This document shows positions 11,801 to 22,966 of a stretch of 64,000 nucleotides of DNA, piece by piece. The DNA lies in contig JAIGNY010001633.1 in NCBI GenBank assembly GCA_020152595.1, positions 412,501-476,500 of the forward strand, in the 5' to 3' direction. This DNA is from Chiridota heheva. Taxonomy: Eukaryota; Echinodermata; Holothuroidea; Apodida; Chiridotidae. Each line of letters opens with the position of its first letter. The first letter of the stretch is position 1. Under the pieces are notes generated by a model. That model was given only the letters and a program-made list of their open reading frames with translations, had not been told where the DNA came from and did not search any database. The position numbers and the translations under genes were made by a program.

Positions 11801-14340
11801 ATGTATTATTCTGTTCTAGTCTATATTCTAGCTCAATGTATTAATCATTCTGTCTATATTCTAGCTCAATGTATTAATCATTCTGTCTATATTCTAGCTC
11901 AATGTATTAATCATTCTGTCTATATTCTAGCTCAATGTATTAATCATTCTGTCTATATTCTAGCTCAATGTATTAATCATTCTGTCTATATTCTAGCTCA
12001 ATGTATTAATCATTCTGTCTATATTCTAGCTCAATGTATTAATCATTCTGTCTATATTCTAGCTCAATGTATTAATCATTCTGTCTATATTCTAGCTCAA
12101 TGTATTAATCATTCTGTCTATATTCTAGCTCAATGTATTAATATTCTGTCTATATTCTAGCTCAATGTATTAATCATTCTGTCTATATTCTAGCTCAATG
12201 TATTAATCATTCTGTCTATATTCTAGCTCAATGTATTAATCATTCTGTCTATATTCTAGCTCAATGTATTAATCTGTCTATATTCTAGCTCAATGTATTA
12301 ATCATTCTGTCTATATTCTAGCTCAATGTATTAATCATTCTGTCTATATTCTAGCTCAATGTATTAATCATTCATTCTGTCTATATTCTAGCTCAATGTA
12401 TTAATCATTCTGTCTATATTCTAGCTCAATGTATTATTAATCATTCTGTCTATATTCTAGCTCAATGTATTAATCATTCTGTCTATATTCTAGCTCAATG
12501 TATTAATCATTCTGTCTATATTCTAGCTCAATGTATTAATCATTCTGTCTATATTCTAGCTCAATGTATTAATCATTCTGTCTATATTCTAGCTCAATGT
12601 ATTAATCATTCTGTCTAATATTCTAGCTCAATGTATTAATCATTCTGTCTATATTCTAGCTCAATGTATTAATCATTCTGTCTATATTCTAGCTCAATGT
12701 ATTAATCATTCTGTCTATATTCTAGCTCAATGTATTAATCATTCTGTCTATATTCTAGCTCAATGTATTAATCATTCTGTCTATATTCTAGCTCAATGTA
12801 TTAATCATTCTGTCTATATTCTAGCTCAATGTATTAATCATTCTGTCTATATTCTAGCTCAATGTATTAATCAATGTATTAATTCTGTCTATATTCTAGC
12901 TCAATGTATTAATCATTCTGTCTATATTCTAGCTCAATGTATTAATCATTCTGTCTATATTCTAGCTCAATGTATTAATCTATATTCTGTCTATATTCTA
13001 GCTCAATGTATTAATCATGCTGTCATTCTGTCTATATTCTAGCTCAATGTATTAATCATTCTGTCTATATTCTAGCTCAATGTATTAATCATTCTGTCTA
13101 TATTCTAGCTCAATGTATTAATCATTCTGTCTATATTCTTCAATGTATTAATCATTCTGTCTATATTCTAGCTCAATGTATTAATCATTCTGTCTATATT
13201 CTAGCTCAATGTATTAATCATTCTGTCTATATTCTAGCTCAATGTATTAATCATTCTGTCTATATTCTAGCTCAATGTATTAATCATTCTGTCTATATTC
13301 TAGCTCAATGTATTAATCATTCTGTCTATATTCAATGTATTAATCATTCTGTCTATATTCTAGCTCAATGTATTAATCATTCTGTCTATATTCTAGCTCA
13401 ATGTATTAATCATTCTGTCTATATTCTAGCTCAATGTATTAATCATTCTGTCTATATTCTAGCTCAATGTATTAATCATTCTGTCTATATTCTAGCTCAA
13501 TGTATTAATCATTCTGTCTATATTCTAGCTCAATGTATTAATCATTCTGTCTATATTCTAGCTCAATGTATTAATCATTCTGTCTATATTCTAGCTCAAT
13601 GTATTAATCATTCTGTCAATAGCTCAATGTATTAATCATTCTGTCTATATTCTAGCTCAATGTATTAATCATTCTGTCTATATTCTAGCTCAATGTATTA
13701 ATCATTCTGTCTATATTCTAGCTCAATGTATTAATCATTCTGTCTATATTCTAGCTCAATGTATTAATCATTCTGTCTATATTCTAGCTCAATGTATTAA
13801 TCATTCTGTCTATATTCTAGCTCAATGTATTAATCATTGTCTATATTCTAGCTCAATGTATTAATCATTCTGTCTATATTCTAGCTCAATGTATTAATAT
13901 TCAATGTATTTCATTGTCTATATTCTAGCTCAATGTATTAATCATTGTCTATATTCTAGCTCAATGTATTAATCATTGTTATATTCTAGCTCAATGTATT
14001 AATCATTGTCTATATTCTAGCTCAATGTATTAATCATTGTCTATATTCTAGCTGAATGTATTAATCATTTGTCTATATTCTAGCTCAATGTATTAATCAT
14101 TTGTCTATATTCTAGCTCAATGTATTAATCATTGTCTATATTCTAGCTCAATGTATTAATCATTGTCTATATTCTAGCTCAATGTATTAACCATTCTGTC
14201 TATATTCTAGCTCAATGTATTAATCATGCTGTCTATATTCTAGGTATTACTATTTTACATAATACCATCAAGCTTATTCAATATGCTGATGGTATGTGTA
14301 CTGTTCTGGATGGTACGTACAATAGTTTGGGTTCTGGTCT
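8828..14340 (+). pseudogene. L1/Tx1-like LINE fragment B, RT split by an internal array
   Basis: The left end (8832-8888) reads LISKGVRQ then, after a one-base deletion, CPLSPYICTMCVDILAQCIN, the RT segment before the catalytic box. The right end (14244-14310) reads GITILHNTIKLIQYADGM followed by CTVLDGTYNSL, the catalytic-box segment with YADD changed to YADG. In intact relatives these two motifs are only about 25-45 residues apart. Here they are separated by 5.36 kb of a 33-bp repeat whose unit is the LINE's own ILAQCINHSVY codons. Both ends of the LINE are truncated. It is non-functional. Confidence 0.85.
8889..14243. repeat. 33-bp minisatellite, about 160 copies, derived from RT codons
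   Basis: Unit ATTCTAGCTCAATGTATTAA plus TCATTCTGTCTAT (33 bp, 11 codons: ILAQCINHSVY). Most units are identical. Exceptions are CATGCTG variants and occasional truncated or fused units (for example near 9740, 10430-10560, 11220-11280, 12985 and 13900). Toward the right end (13830-14180) a 31-32-bp form lacking CT dominates. The first unit continues LINE RT sequence and the last runs straight into the next RT motif. Open frames in it (8880-9512, 11801-12160) are repeat translation and not host genes. Confidence 0.97.
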
Positions 14341-15204
14341 GTTGCTACCATTTTAATTTCACATGGTGGGAATATCACACAGTTAATCTATGTCCTTTTT
14401 CCTGGTAACCTGTATATATTATTGTACATTGATTGGCCACGTGAGACATCCAAAATCGGAGATATTGACTGTCAACATTTTTTATTCTTCTCTCATTTGG
14501 TGAGGACATCCAGACTTTGGGACTCTGCTGAGCTTTGGGAACCTAGATGTAGTAATGAACTGAACTGTCCCCATTTCACTGTGTTGCACAACAAAGTGCT
14601 CGGTATCGGTATTAGCTATTTGTATATATGCTATATGCATTATTTCATTATCATGTGTGCTTTTTCCCTCGCTGATTTGCATGTTTATTTTTCCCATGGC
14701 TTTATATGGGTTATACTTTGTTTGTGTTTTGTTTATACTGTATATTTCACCGTCATTTACATAAGCTTGGCTTTTTTTACAGTAGTCGCATTCTGTTTAC
14801 TGTCCACACTAGGCATCTAATTGCCTAGGCTTCTACAATTGCCTAGCAACATGTAGCATTCCGTTTATTCTGGGGGTTTCACGATGCTTTTGACTTGTAG
14901 TTCAATGCATTGGTATCCACTTGTGTTATACCGTATCTTATTTTCCATGCCGCCGTAGTCGCCTATTGTTTAGGTACTCCTCTTTTCCACTTGTTTTTGA
15001 ATAGTGGATTGTGTTCAAGGAGTGATGTGTAATGCTCCTTGTTTGAATATTTTTCCTTTTGATTTTATTTTTTGCCTATTTTTTCATCAACTATCTCCCA
15101 TTTTAACCAGTTAATAAAAATAAAATGTGTTGATTGCTTCCTTTTACCTGATTATACTTCTAAGCATTCTTACAGAGTTGTATTTCAACCATTATTTTCA
15201 TATT
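14341..15204 (+). other. probable 5' UTR of a LINE plus a junction
   Basis: Between the truncated RT of fragment B and the endonuclease start at 15205 lie about 860 bp without a recognisable domain. Position and orientation suggest the 5' UTR of the L1/Tx1-like element. An open frame at 14422-14820 is rich in hydrophobic residues but lacks any ORF1 hallmark such as a coiled coil or zinc knuckles. Three copies of TTGCCTAG occur near 14820-14850. Confidence 0.4.
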
Positions 15205-15344
15205 TATGGCTGATCTTAAAGTTTGTACTTACAACGTTCGTGGTTTAAAGCAAAGTAATAAGCGTCGTAAAGTTTTTGCATTTTTACATAATCTTAAGCA
15301 GGATATCTACTTATTGCAAGAAACCCATACAATTGTTAACTAGA
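15205..15344 (+). pseudogene. LINE endonuclease N-terminus (fragment)
   Basis: Starts at an ATG and reads MADLKVCTYNVRGLKQSNKR then VFAFLHNLKQDIYLLQETH, the classic opening of an APE-type endonuclease: the YNVRGL strand with its metal-site Asn, and the LLQETH strand with the catalytic Glu. The frame then stops in TIVN at the edge of the dispersed repeat that follows, so only about 45 residues survive. The next element appears to have replaced the rest. Confidence 0.85.
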
Positions 15345-16155
15345 ACAGCAAATACCGTCATGGTTCGCATGCCTGTGCAAATTGACATCCATATCATATG
15401 ACCCGGCCAATCATAAAAAAAATGGTATCTCACACTAAGTCCCACATGGCATTCCATGTCCCACATGGCATCCCACCCCATGTCCCACATAACATCCCAT
15501 CCCATCCCTTGTCCCACATGGCATTCAACCATATCTCCCACATGGCATCCCACCCCATGACATCCCATCCCTTGTCTCACGTGGAATTCCGCTATGTCCC
15601 ATAAGGCATCCTATCCCATCCCATCTCTGATTAAGCATACTATGTATGAAAGTGTCAGTCATATAATAACTTATATGCAAATGAGTTGTTGAATAAGAAA
15701 AAAGGCAGAGTCAAATAATTATGCTTGATATTGCCTTTGGTGTATACCACATGGTATATATTATATCATATGTCCTGCATGGCCACCATCCATGTCCCAC
15801 AAGGATACCTCCCTATGTTCATATACCATCACATCCTGCCACACTCCCTGACTGAGCATACTAAATAAAAAAGTCTGGTCAGTTTATATAATGTAGCAAC
15901 TTTATGCAAATGACCTCAATTATAAAGGCAGAGTTTAATAATCATGCCTGATATAACCATTGGTGCCCAAATATTTAAAAGAATTTTAAGGATTTTAAAT
16001 CTCCAGTGCTATGAGAGAGACACTTGAGGATCTTTGAAGACTATTGGAAAATTATATCATTTTACAGTTATCTTCTAAGAAAATATCAAATGTTTTGTAG
16101 ATGCTTTAAGGAAAATAGTCTTCAATCTGTCTTAAGTGTCTCTGAAAATCATTTA
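15345..16155 (+). mobile_element. dispersed repeat, copy 1 (short internal minisatellite)
   Basis: Aligns along its length with 29488-30855. It opens with AAATACCGTCATGGTTCGCA and continues CATATCATATGACC(C)GGCCAAT. A CCCACATGGCATCCCA-type minisatellite follows, then a unique tail containing CATACTATGTATGAAAGTGT, ACCACATGGTATATATTA and TTTAAATCTCCAGTGCTATG. The tail holds two related halves about 215 bp apart, each with GAGCATACTA...ATGCAAATGA...AAGGCAGAGT...ATAATCATGC. It has no coding capacity, terminal inverted repeats or poly(A) that I can see. It is a non-autonomous repeat of unknown class. Confidence 0.75.
15438..15622. repeat. CATCCCA-type minisatellite (copy 1)
   Basis: Imperfect repeats of about 20-25 bp built from CATGTCCCACATGGCATCCC. 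It belongs to the dispersed repeat and corresponds to the much longer tract at 29578-30316. The opposite strand is G-rich (GGGATGCCATGTGGGACATG). Confidence 0.85.
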
Positions 16156-16565
16156 AAATGTTTCTGAAATTCTGTTTCACAAATTTTGGTTATACAACGC
16201 AATTTGTATGTAAAAATGGCATATCATGTTATGTTGGTGAAGAGTATTTTTGATGACCTGGAGAAAGTAATATCACGTAATCGACATATCGTCACAGCAC
16301 TATATATCATATCAAAAATTCACTTAAAAAACCAAAAAATGGTGGAATCTAAGAGAAAGCAGACTGAAAACGTAACACATTGGAGGTATATCAAATGCAT
16401 ATCAGAAGAGAATGTTGTATTCTTAATCTATTTCCTTTATTTTTCTTGCCAATTTGTTTAAAGTGGATTTGTTTTTTGGAGGCAAATCTGAAAAGCTCAA
16501 CCTTGATCATACTGATCAATGATCAGCAAGAGATACCAACGAGGAAAAATAGTCTCTTATTTTAC
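16156..16565. other. intronic sequence, no feature seen
   Basis: AT-rich sequence next to the 5' splice site of the WDR27-like exon that follows. The frame at 16186-16461 has no recognisable domain. Confidence 0.5.
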
Positions 16566-16649
16566 CTTGACCCACTGGTTGATGGGGCTGATTTACTGTT
16601 TTTTGCATAGCTGGGTTTGGTTGAGCTCGAACCACTGAACATCTTCATG
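16566..16649 (-). CDS. WDR27: WDR27-like exon (basic Ser-rich linker)
   Basis: Minus-strand exon of 84 bp with acceptor TTTTTAACAG| and donor TCAAG|GTAAAA. It begins with C, completing CA from the exon at 22802-22966 to His, and ends with AG, completed to Arg by the exon at 96-202. The peptide is HMKMFSGSSSTKPSYAKNSK then SAPSTSGS. This fits the region of WDR27 just after the SSGY-AP motif, where the vertebrate protein has an MFSP-K segment followed by a Ser/Arg-rich linker. Both junction phases agree, which makes a chance match unlikely. Confidence 0.75.
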
Positions 16650-17249
16650 CTGTTAAAAATCAAATTATTCCAAAATGATGAATTCATAACAAATATTTAC
16701 ATCAATTTCACATAAATCACCATCAGTAACAAGAAAAGCTAAAATATGACATACGGAGGTTACGCTTTATCACATCAATGGGTGCAATTTTTGAAATTTG
16801 AGTCTTTTGGTAATTATTTAAGATTTATTTGTGAAAGTTACAAAGCAAGAGCAGTTCTAGGTATTCATTAGCTTCAACATGCCTGAAAGTTTACAAAAAT
16901 AGTGGTCTATTTCAGTGGTTTGAATTTCATACTGTTAATTCACAACAGCAGTTTCTTTGCATTCATTGTATACTACATTTATCATAATCTCTTGTATAGT
17001 AACATGTCTTGAAAACGCACTGCTTTTTTCTACTGACAAAAATTAAGATTCAAATACATTGTAACATACAAGTATTAAAAAAACTACCATGCAAAAAGAA
17101 ATTTCAAGCTAAAAAAACTTTGTGAATATCATGAATGTTCCAAATTACATCACAATTTCATGCAATTGGCACTCAAATCCAACCAGGTACCCAACAAAAA
17201 ATCAACCGTAATGATGTGTGATATGAAACCCATACACACGACCAATCTT
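16650..17249. other. intronic sequence, no feature seen
   Basis: AT-rich sequence without repeats or recognisable coding segments, lying between the exon at 16566 and the 3' end of the I-type LINE. Confidence 0.5.
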
Positions 17250-18940
17250 TGTTTGTTTGTTTGATGAAGTCTTAACGGCACCCTGACAACGAGGGTCAAA
17301 TTGTGCCTGAGAGGTTAGATCATTTTAGAGGTACGAAGGAAAGAAACCAGGGGGAGAATGAGAGAAATTCAAGAACAAAAGCCAGAAAGCTGTAATCGAG
17401 AGAGGAGGTGCATGGGTAAAACAAAAACAAAGAAGAGAGGGGGTGGAAGAGGAGAATTAAATATGGTTGTAGAGGGATGCATGATGAAGGAAGGAGATTA
17501 TTTTATTCCGAGGATTTTTCTGGAAGAACTCAGCAATTGAGTTGTGGGGAGCGAGGGAAGCTCTGGGAAGGTTGTACAGGGGGCAAGCAAGGAGAACGTG
17601 TTGGATTGTGAGGATGCAGTGGCAATTGTTACAGAGGGGTTGGGGGGAGCCAATACGGAGGTGGGAGTGAGTAAGGTGGGTGTGACCAATTCTAAGACAG
17701 GTAATATGAACGTTGTCAATACGAGAGAGGTTGTTGATGGTGGATTTGATCGGAATTGTGGGCTGGATGACATGGAGTTTGTTATCAATTTGGGAGTTCC
17801 ATGAGGTTTGCCAGCGGTCACGAACAAGGGAAGCGATAAGCGGTTTGATGTCAGAGAGGTTTTGGGGAAAAGGGAAGGGAGGAGGTTGAGGGCAAGCTTA
17901 GCGGCTGCATCAGCCCTGTCATTGCCAGGGATGCCAACATGGCTGGGTATCCAGAAGAAAAGAACACTTTTCCTGCAGAGGGTGGGAGAAAAGAGTTTCC
18001 GGAGGAGGAGGTGGCAGGTGAGGTTATCCCATTTAAGATTGAGTAATGAAGTAAGAACAGCCTTTGAGTCAGAGAAAATGGCAAAGTGACTAAGAGGAGA
18101 GTACTCAATAAAGTTGAGGGCGAGGAGAATGACCTTAGCTTCGGCTGAAAAGATGGATGAGTAGTCAGGAAGTCTGCTACTGAGGGTGATGTCTTGGATG
18201 ATGGCAGCAGCTGTCTTGTTGCCTTCCCTGGAGCCATCAGTATAGATGGAGGTGTAATTTGAGAGTTGGTCTTTGATTTGGTTGTGGAGATTGATGAAGA
18301 GGTTAGGGTGAGTTTGAGTTTTGTGATAAGTGGAGAGGTCTAGGTGGACAGAAGGGAGGGGGGTGGCCCAAGGGAGAAAAGTGGGCCAGGAGAAGGTGCC
18401 GAAAGTGGCGGGGTTGATGCCAAGATGGAAGAGGTCTGATTTAATGCGTAAGCTGAAGAAAGGGGATAGGGTTTTAGTCCTATCAAAGAGGGAGGAGAAA
18501 TTGGGGTACCTAATGAGGTTGTAAACAGGGTTCTGGGTGTTGGTGAGGACTCTAACTAAAAGCATAGGAGAGGCTAAGCTTTTTACATCTAAGTAGAAAG
18601 GGGGTTCGTTAATTTCAACATGAAGGCTGGTGATTGGGAGGTCCAGGCTCCTAGACAAAGCCTCAGGGCCTCATTTTGATGGTGTTAATGTGGTTGAGGT
18701 ATGAGTTGTGAGCGACACAGTAGACAATATTGCCATAGTCAAGCTTGGCACGAATGGTGAGCCTGAAAATTTTGAGGAGAGCATAGCAGTTTGCTCCCAA
18801 GTGGTGTTGGAGAGCAGTCGGAGGATGTTGAGGGAGCTATTGCATTTTAGTTTCAGGTTGGTGATGTGTTGCTTGTAGGTGAGCTTGGGGTCTAAAGTTA
18901 GACCAAAGAACTTTGTGTGTTCAACTTCAGGGATGCGATT
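17250..18940 (-). pseudogene. I-type LINE copy 1 (RT tail, RNase H, 3' end)
   Basis: 5'-truncated LINE on the minus strand. Near 18930-18670 the RT thumb region reads TKFFGLTLDPKLTYKQHI. The open frame 18658-17498 (386 codons) then carries a whole RNase H domain: YTDGSREGNKT (Asp141), FSAEAKVILLALNF (Glu173), FSDSKAV (Asp197) and WIPSHVGIPGNDRADAAAKL (Asp250), so all four catalytic carboxylates are present. After that a frameshift moves the C-terminal region, with its CNNCHC...CPLY knuckle, out of frame. The 3' end is (CAAA)n-like, read as GTTTGTTTGTTTGATGAAG on the plus strand. RNase H next to an APE-type RT places it in the I superfamily. Confidence 0.85.
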
Positions 18941-19245
18941 ACACACGACCAAAATAATCACGCAAGTTGTCAAGTCAAACTCACTAGCTACCCACACACA
19001 ACAACCAAAATGGTCACGCAAGTTGTCAAGTCAAACTCACTAACTACCCACACACGACCAAAATGGTCACGCAAGTTGTCAAGTCAAACTCACTAACTAC
19101 CCACACACCGACCAAAATGGTCACGCAAGTTGTCAAGTCAAACTCACTAACGACCCACACATGACCAAAATGGTCATGCCAGTTGTCAAAGTCAAACTCG
19201 ACCAAAATGGTCCAGCAAGTTGTCTAGTCAAACTCACTTACTGAT
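18941..19245. repeat. 53-bp tandem repeat, about 6 copies
   Basis: Unit GACCAAAATGGTCACGCAAG plus TTGTCAAGTCAAACTCACTA plus ACTACCCACACAC (53 bp). GACCAAAATGGTC is nearly palindromic. The array begins exactly where the I-type LINE copy 1 stops matching, so it marks the truncated 5' edge of that element. Confidence 0.9.
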
Positions 19246-19420
19246 GCCACATGTCTGATAAGGTTACCGTGCAACCACTCCACTTAAAAATCCCAGGCAC
19301 ACTAACCAGCCAAATATGACTAATGACAATGGCAATGATACAAAACTGTAAAGGTGTATAACAGATATGGTGTGATTGTCAAAATAGGCAACCTTTCAAC
19401 AATGAGTCTTGGAAGTATAT

Positions 19421-20498
19421 CACGCAACTAGAGCTGTGAACGTTTGGGGATTTTAGTAAACGTATACACGCCAAAAAAAGCAAGCGTGTATTGTTTACAC
19501 ACGTTTAGTACCGTAATTTTCGGAAATACACCAAAATTGTTCCAATTTACGATGCGAAGTGAAAAAATTGCGCAACCAGTATGGCAAAAGTATTGACTCC
19601 ATTGCCCAAATATACGCTCAAGTTTTGCTTTCCAAATCATAAAAAGTTTACTTCTACAGTATATATCATCAATTTTATGGAAAATTTGCATGGAAATTCA
19701 GTTTAGAAAAAACAGATAACTTCCTTTCAATGTCATTTAAACTCAACTTCGCGTAACGTTTTTGTCGTACTCGCTACGGCTTTCAAAGTTTCACTCGGAA
19801 AATCTTGCATACTATGATACCTCGCCGTAAAACATTTCAAAACTACGCCACCAACCCGGAAGATCTGAAATATCAATCTCCTCAAAAAAATGGCTGCCAT
19901 CTTTGCGAGCACCTAGAATTTCAGCCCTGTCAAAACCTTTTTATGTTTGTTTTATTTTGCAATATTTTTTCTTTCTTGCAAAATTTATTTGACTCATCAG
20001 GTAATACTTACATGTAAATGTACTGATTGTCACGATTTAATTATTTTGACTGTGTTTGTTGGTCGATTCAACAGCTTGTCAAACGGACCTTGATTGAGTG
20101 GGATTTAAAGCCTTATAAATTATGACCTAGGCCTATTGTTAGTTTCACTGTTTACGGCTCCACATTCGCGGTGCATTTCACAAGTTAGCCTAGCCTACTC
20201 AGATTTCGGCAAATCAAAGTGCAAAATATCCCCATTCATAAGTGATTACTGTGCTTTTGTGATTCTCACATTTAAAAAGGATTATGCTAATCAGATTTAC
20301 AGTTTGTAAAAAGTCGTTGATTGAAATTTTGTCAGCCGAATATGTGTGTGATTTGAATCATGAATGATCATATTGATTTTCAACGACAAGACTGACTATA
20401 AAGAACTATTACTTGCAATAAGGTATTTAGTAAACGTTTACAAGGATTTGAGAGCGTGTAGCGTGTACACGCTAAACGGTCACAGCTCTACATGCAAC
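19421..20498. mobile_element. hAT-like non-autonomous DNA transposon (MITE)
   Basis: The element proper is 19429-20490 (1062 bp). The left end is TAGAGCTGTGAACGTTT and the right end, reverse complemented, is TAGAGCTGTGACCGTTT, an inverted repeat matching at 16 of 17 positions. It is flanked by an 8-bp duplication, CACGCAAC on the left (19421-19428) and CATGCAAC on the right (20491-20498). An 8-bp target site with A-G-x-G-x-TG ends is characteristic of hAT elements. Subterminal palindromes such as AGTAAACGTATACACG and CGTGTATTGTTTACACACG occur inside the left end. There is no transposase frame. Confidence 0.8.
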
Positions 20499-20930
20499 AC
20501 ATAATTATATCTCATTGTTTACAAGTTTAATTCTTCAACAGCGCCTCACAATCAGCTCCATGAACTTGACAGCAACAGGATTAAAATGTAAAATGAATAA
20601 GCACAATGTTTTCATGCTTCTCTTTTCAAAGAGCGTTCTGAGATTCAGACAAACCGTACGGACCACCATGAGAGCCTTCTGTTCTTGAATGAGGGTACAG
20701 TAGGTGATGTAGAAGACATTTTTCTGCCCTTGATGTTAGGCATGTCTGTCTGCAAGCAACCATCTCCTACTTCAATACCGTGGGACTTTAACCTAAAATC
20801 TACATAATCTAAACTTTGCCACCTGTCTCAATCCACACTATAAATGCCTGTGGAAACTATTGTAGTATCTTGGAAGTTAATAAGCTGCTAAAAGCTTCAG
20901 GGGTCATTAACAGCTATATGGTTCAAATAT
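20499..20930. other. intronic sequence with uncertain coding-like stretch
   Basis: The minus strand from about 20720 to 20600 reads like coding sequence (NVFYITYCTLIQEQKALMVV) but has no splice borders that fit the neighbouring exons and no recognised family. It may be a remnant of an old element. Confidence 0.25.
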
Positions 20931-22018
20931 AAATGATGATGGAAGTTATCATTCAGACTATAAACTCGCTTGTGTCTGGACAATGATGATGGAAGTTATA
21001 GTTCAGGCTATAAACTCGCTTATGTCTGGACAATGATGATGGAAGTTATCATTCAGATTATAAACTTCGCTCGTGTCTGGACAATGATGATGGAAGGTAT
21101 CATTCAGACTATAAACTCGCTCGCGTCTGGACAATGATGATGGAATTTATCGTTCAGACTATAAACTCCCTCGTGTCTGGACAATGATACTGAAAGTTAT
21201 CATTCAGACTAGAAACTCGTTCTTGTCTGGAAAATGATGCTGGAAGTTATTGTTCAGACTATAAACTCATTCGTGTTTGGACAATGATGATGGAAGTTAT
21301 CGTTCAGAATATAAACTCGCTAGTGTCTGGACAATGATGATGGAAGTTATCATTCAGACTATAAACTCATTCGTGTCTGACAATGATGCTGGAATTTATA
21401 GTTCAGACTATAAATTCGCTCGTGTCTGGACAATGATGATGGAAGTTATCATTCAGACTATAAACTCTTTCGTGTCTGGAAAATGATGCTGGAAGCTATA
21501 GTTCAGACTATAAACTCATTCATGTCTGGACAATGATGCTGGAAGTTATCGTTCAGACTATAAACTTGCTCGTGTCGGGACAATGATGATGGAAGTTATA
21601 GTTCAGACTATAAACTCATTCGTGTCTGGACAAATGATGATGGAAGCTATAGTTCAGACAATAAACTTGCTCATGTCTGGACAATGATGATGGAAGTTAT
21701 AGTTTAGCCTATAAACTCGCTTGTATCTGGACAATGATGATGGAAGTTATAATTCAGACTATAAACTCGTTCGTGTCTGGACAATGATGCTGGAATTTAT
21801 CATTCAGACTATAAACTCGCTCGTGTCTGGACAATGATGATGGAAATTATAGTTCAGACTATAAACTTGCTCGAGTCTGGACAACGATGCTGGAAGTTAT
21901 TATTCAGACTATAAACTCGCTCGTGTCGAGACAGTGATGCTGGAAGTTATCATTCAGACTATAAACTCGCTCGTGTCTAAACGATGATGATGGAAGTTAT
22001 CATTCAGGCTATAAACTA
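20931..22018. repeat. 50-bp tandem repeat, about 22 copies
   Basis: Unit AATGATGATGGAAGTTATCA plus TTCAGACTATAAACTCGCTC plus GTGTCTGGAC (50 bp), with variants at GATGCTGG, GTTCAG and CTCATTC. It stops shortly before a CR1-like LINE tail. Confidence 0.95.
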
Positions 22019-22690
22019 GGAGATTATTAAAGGAAGCACCGCTCTTAGCCAGTCAAGATTGACTCAAGCCAAACTTCCAGTGTGTGTGGAGTTTCTTCTG
22101 CATGAAGTCCATTAAATGAACCTTTTCTTTCTGGTCACCCAACATCTTCCCCAAAAATCCCTGCTTATAAAGCTGCTTATAAAGCTCTAGTCAGGCCGGT
22201 ACTTGAGTACGCATCAGCAGTCTGGGACCCCCATCACCAGTGCGATGTGGATAAACTTGAATCTATTCAAAGGAGAGCAGCCAGGTTCTGTATGGCAGAC
22301 TACTCTTATAAATATAGTGTAAAAAATATGCTTCATAAATTAGATTGGCCCCTGCTAAAAACAAGAAGATACAACACATGGCTATATATGCTTTTAAAAA
22401 TCAATAACAATCTTGTCGCCATCAATAAAGATGAACTTATCCCCACCGTCAGAACTAATACAAGAAATAATCATGACCTTAATTTCCAGGTTCCCTGCGA
22501 AACAGAATGTATATAAACACTCTTTCTTCCCTTACACACTAAAGGATTGGAATGCTTTACCATCAGACATTGTACATGCACCAAGTCTCAACTGTTTCAT
22601 AGCTAAACTTACTAACATTTGTATAGCTAACTAGTTTTTTTAATTTTTACTCGGTTGGCATTCATGTCCTCCTGAAGGATTTTTACCAAC
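22019..22690 (+). pseudogene. CR1/Jockey-like LINE tail (end of RT ORF)
   Basis: From about 22163 the sequence reads YKALVRPVLEYASAVWDPHH then KLESIQRRAARFCMADYSY, the RT C-terminal hallmark in which a newly extended strand of LEYA.VWDPH and IQRRAARF is shared by CR1, Jockey and related clades. After one frameshift it continues YKHSFFPYTLKDWNALPSDI and ends at a stop near 22634. A short 3' UTR ends with TGATTCAGATTCAGA, a typical simple-repeat tail. The 5' part is missing, as is usual for dead-on-arrival insertions. Confidence 0.85.
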
Positions 22691-22801
22691 TTAACTGATT
22701 CAGATTCAGATCCCTCTTCCCATCTACATGCTTGACATTTTACAATACTTCTAACTTTATTACCACACTAAGACATCTATAGAAGTAACTATTAGCCTTA
22801 C

Positions 22802-22966
22802 TGTGGTGCAGCGGTGTAGCCTGATGATCGGATCTTCTTCTGGAATGTTAACGGCAGATTCTGGAGTCCCTTTTGGCCACTCTTTTTTGCAGGCAGCTTT
22901 CTGTTTTGTGAGTTTTCTTGTATCATCATTGAGGACTTCAATGGGGAATTTTCTAAAAGTGGCACA
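22802..22966 (-). CDS. WDR27: WDR27-like exon (SSGY motif)
   Basis: Minus-strand exon of 165 bp, with acceptor TTCCTTTATAACAG| and donor ACCACA|GTAAGG. It starts with T (AG+T gives Ser with the exon at 23390-23568) and ends with CA, completed to His by the exon at 16566-16649. The peptide includes SPLKSSMMIQENSQNRKLPA and ends LPLTFQKKIRSSGYTAAP. The closing KxRSSGYxxAPH pattern is, as I recall it, a conserved signature of WDR27. Reading on without splicing would give a TAA stop at once, so a terminal exon is the alternative. The fit of the next exon argues against that. Confidence 0.8.

Noticed and set aside
8880-12160. Repeat protein ILAQCINHSVY as a possible structural or host protein
   Set aside because: The unit derives from LINE RT codons, with indels that break the frame many times and stops between the open parts.
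14422-14820. 132-codon frame as LINE ORF1 or membrane protein
   Set aside because: No coiled coil, RRM or zinc knuckle. The hydrophobic run comes from T-rich sequence, and no other copy supports it.
17544-18524. Plus-strand frames opposite the I-type LINE
   Set aside because: They are reverse-strand shadows of the RNase H and C-terminal coding sequence and recur at the other two copies.
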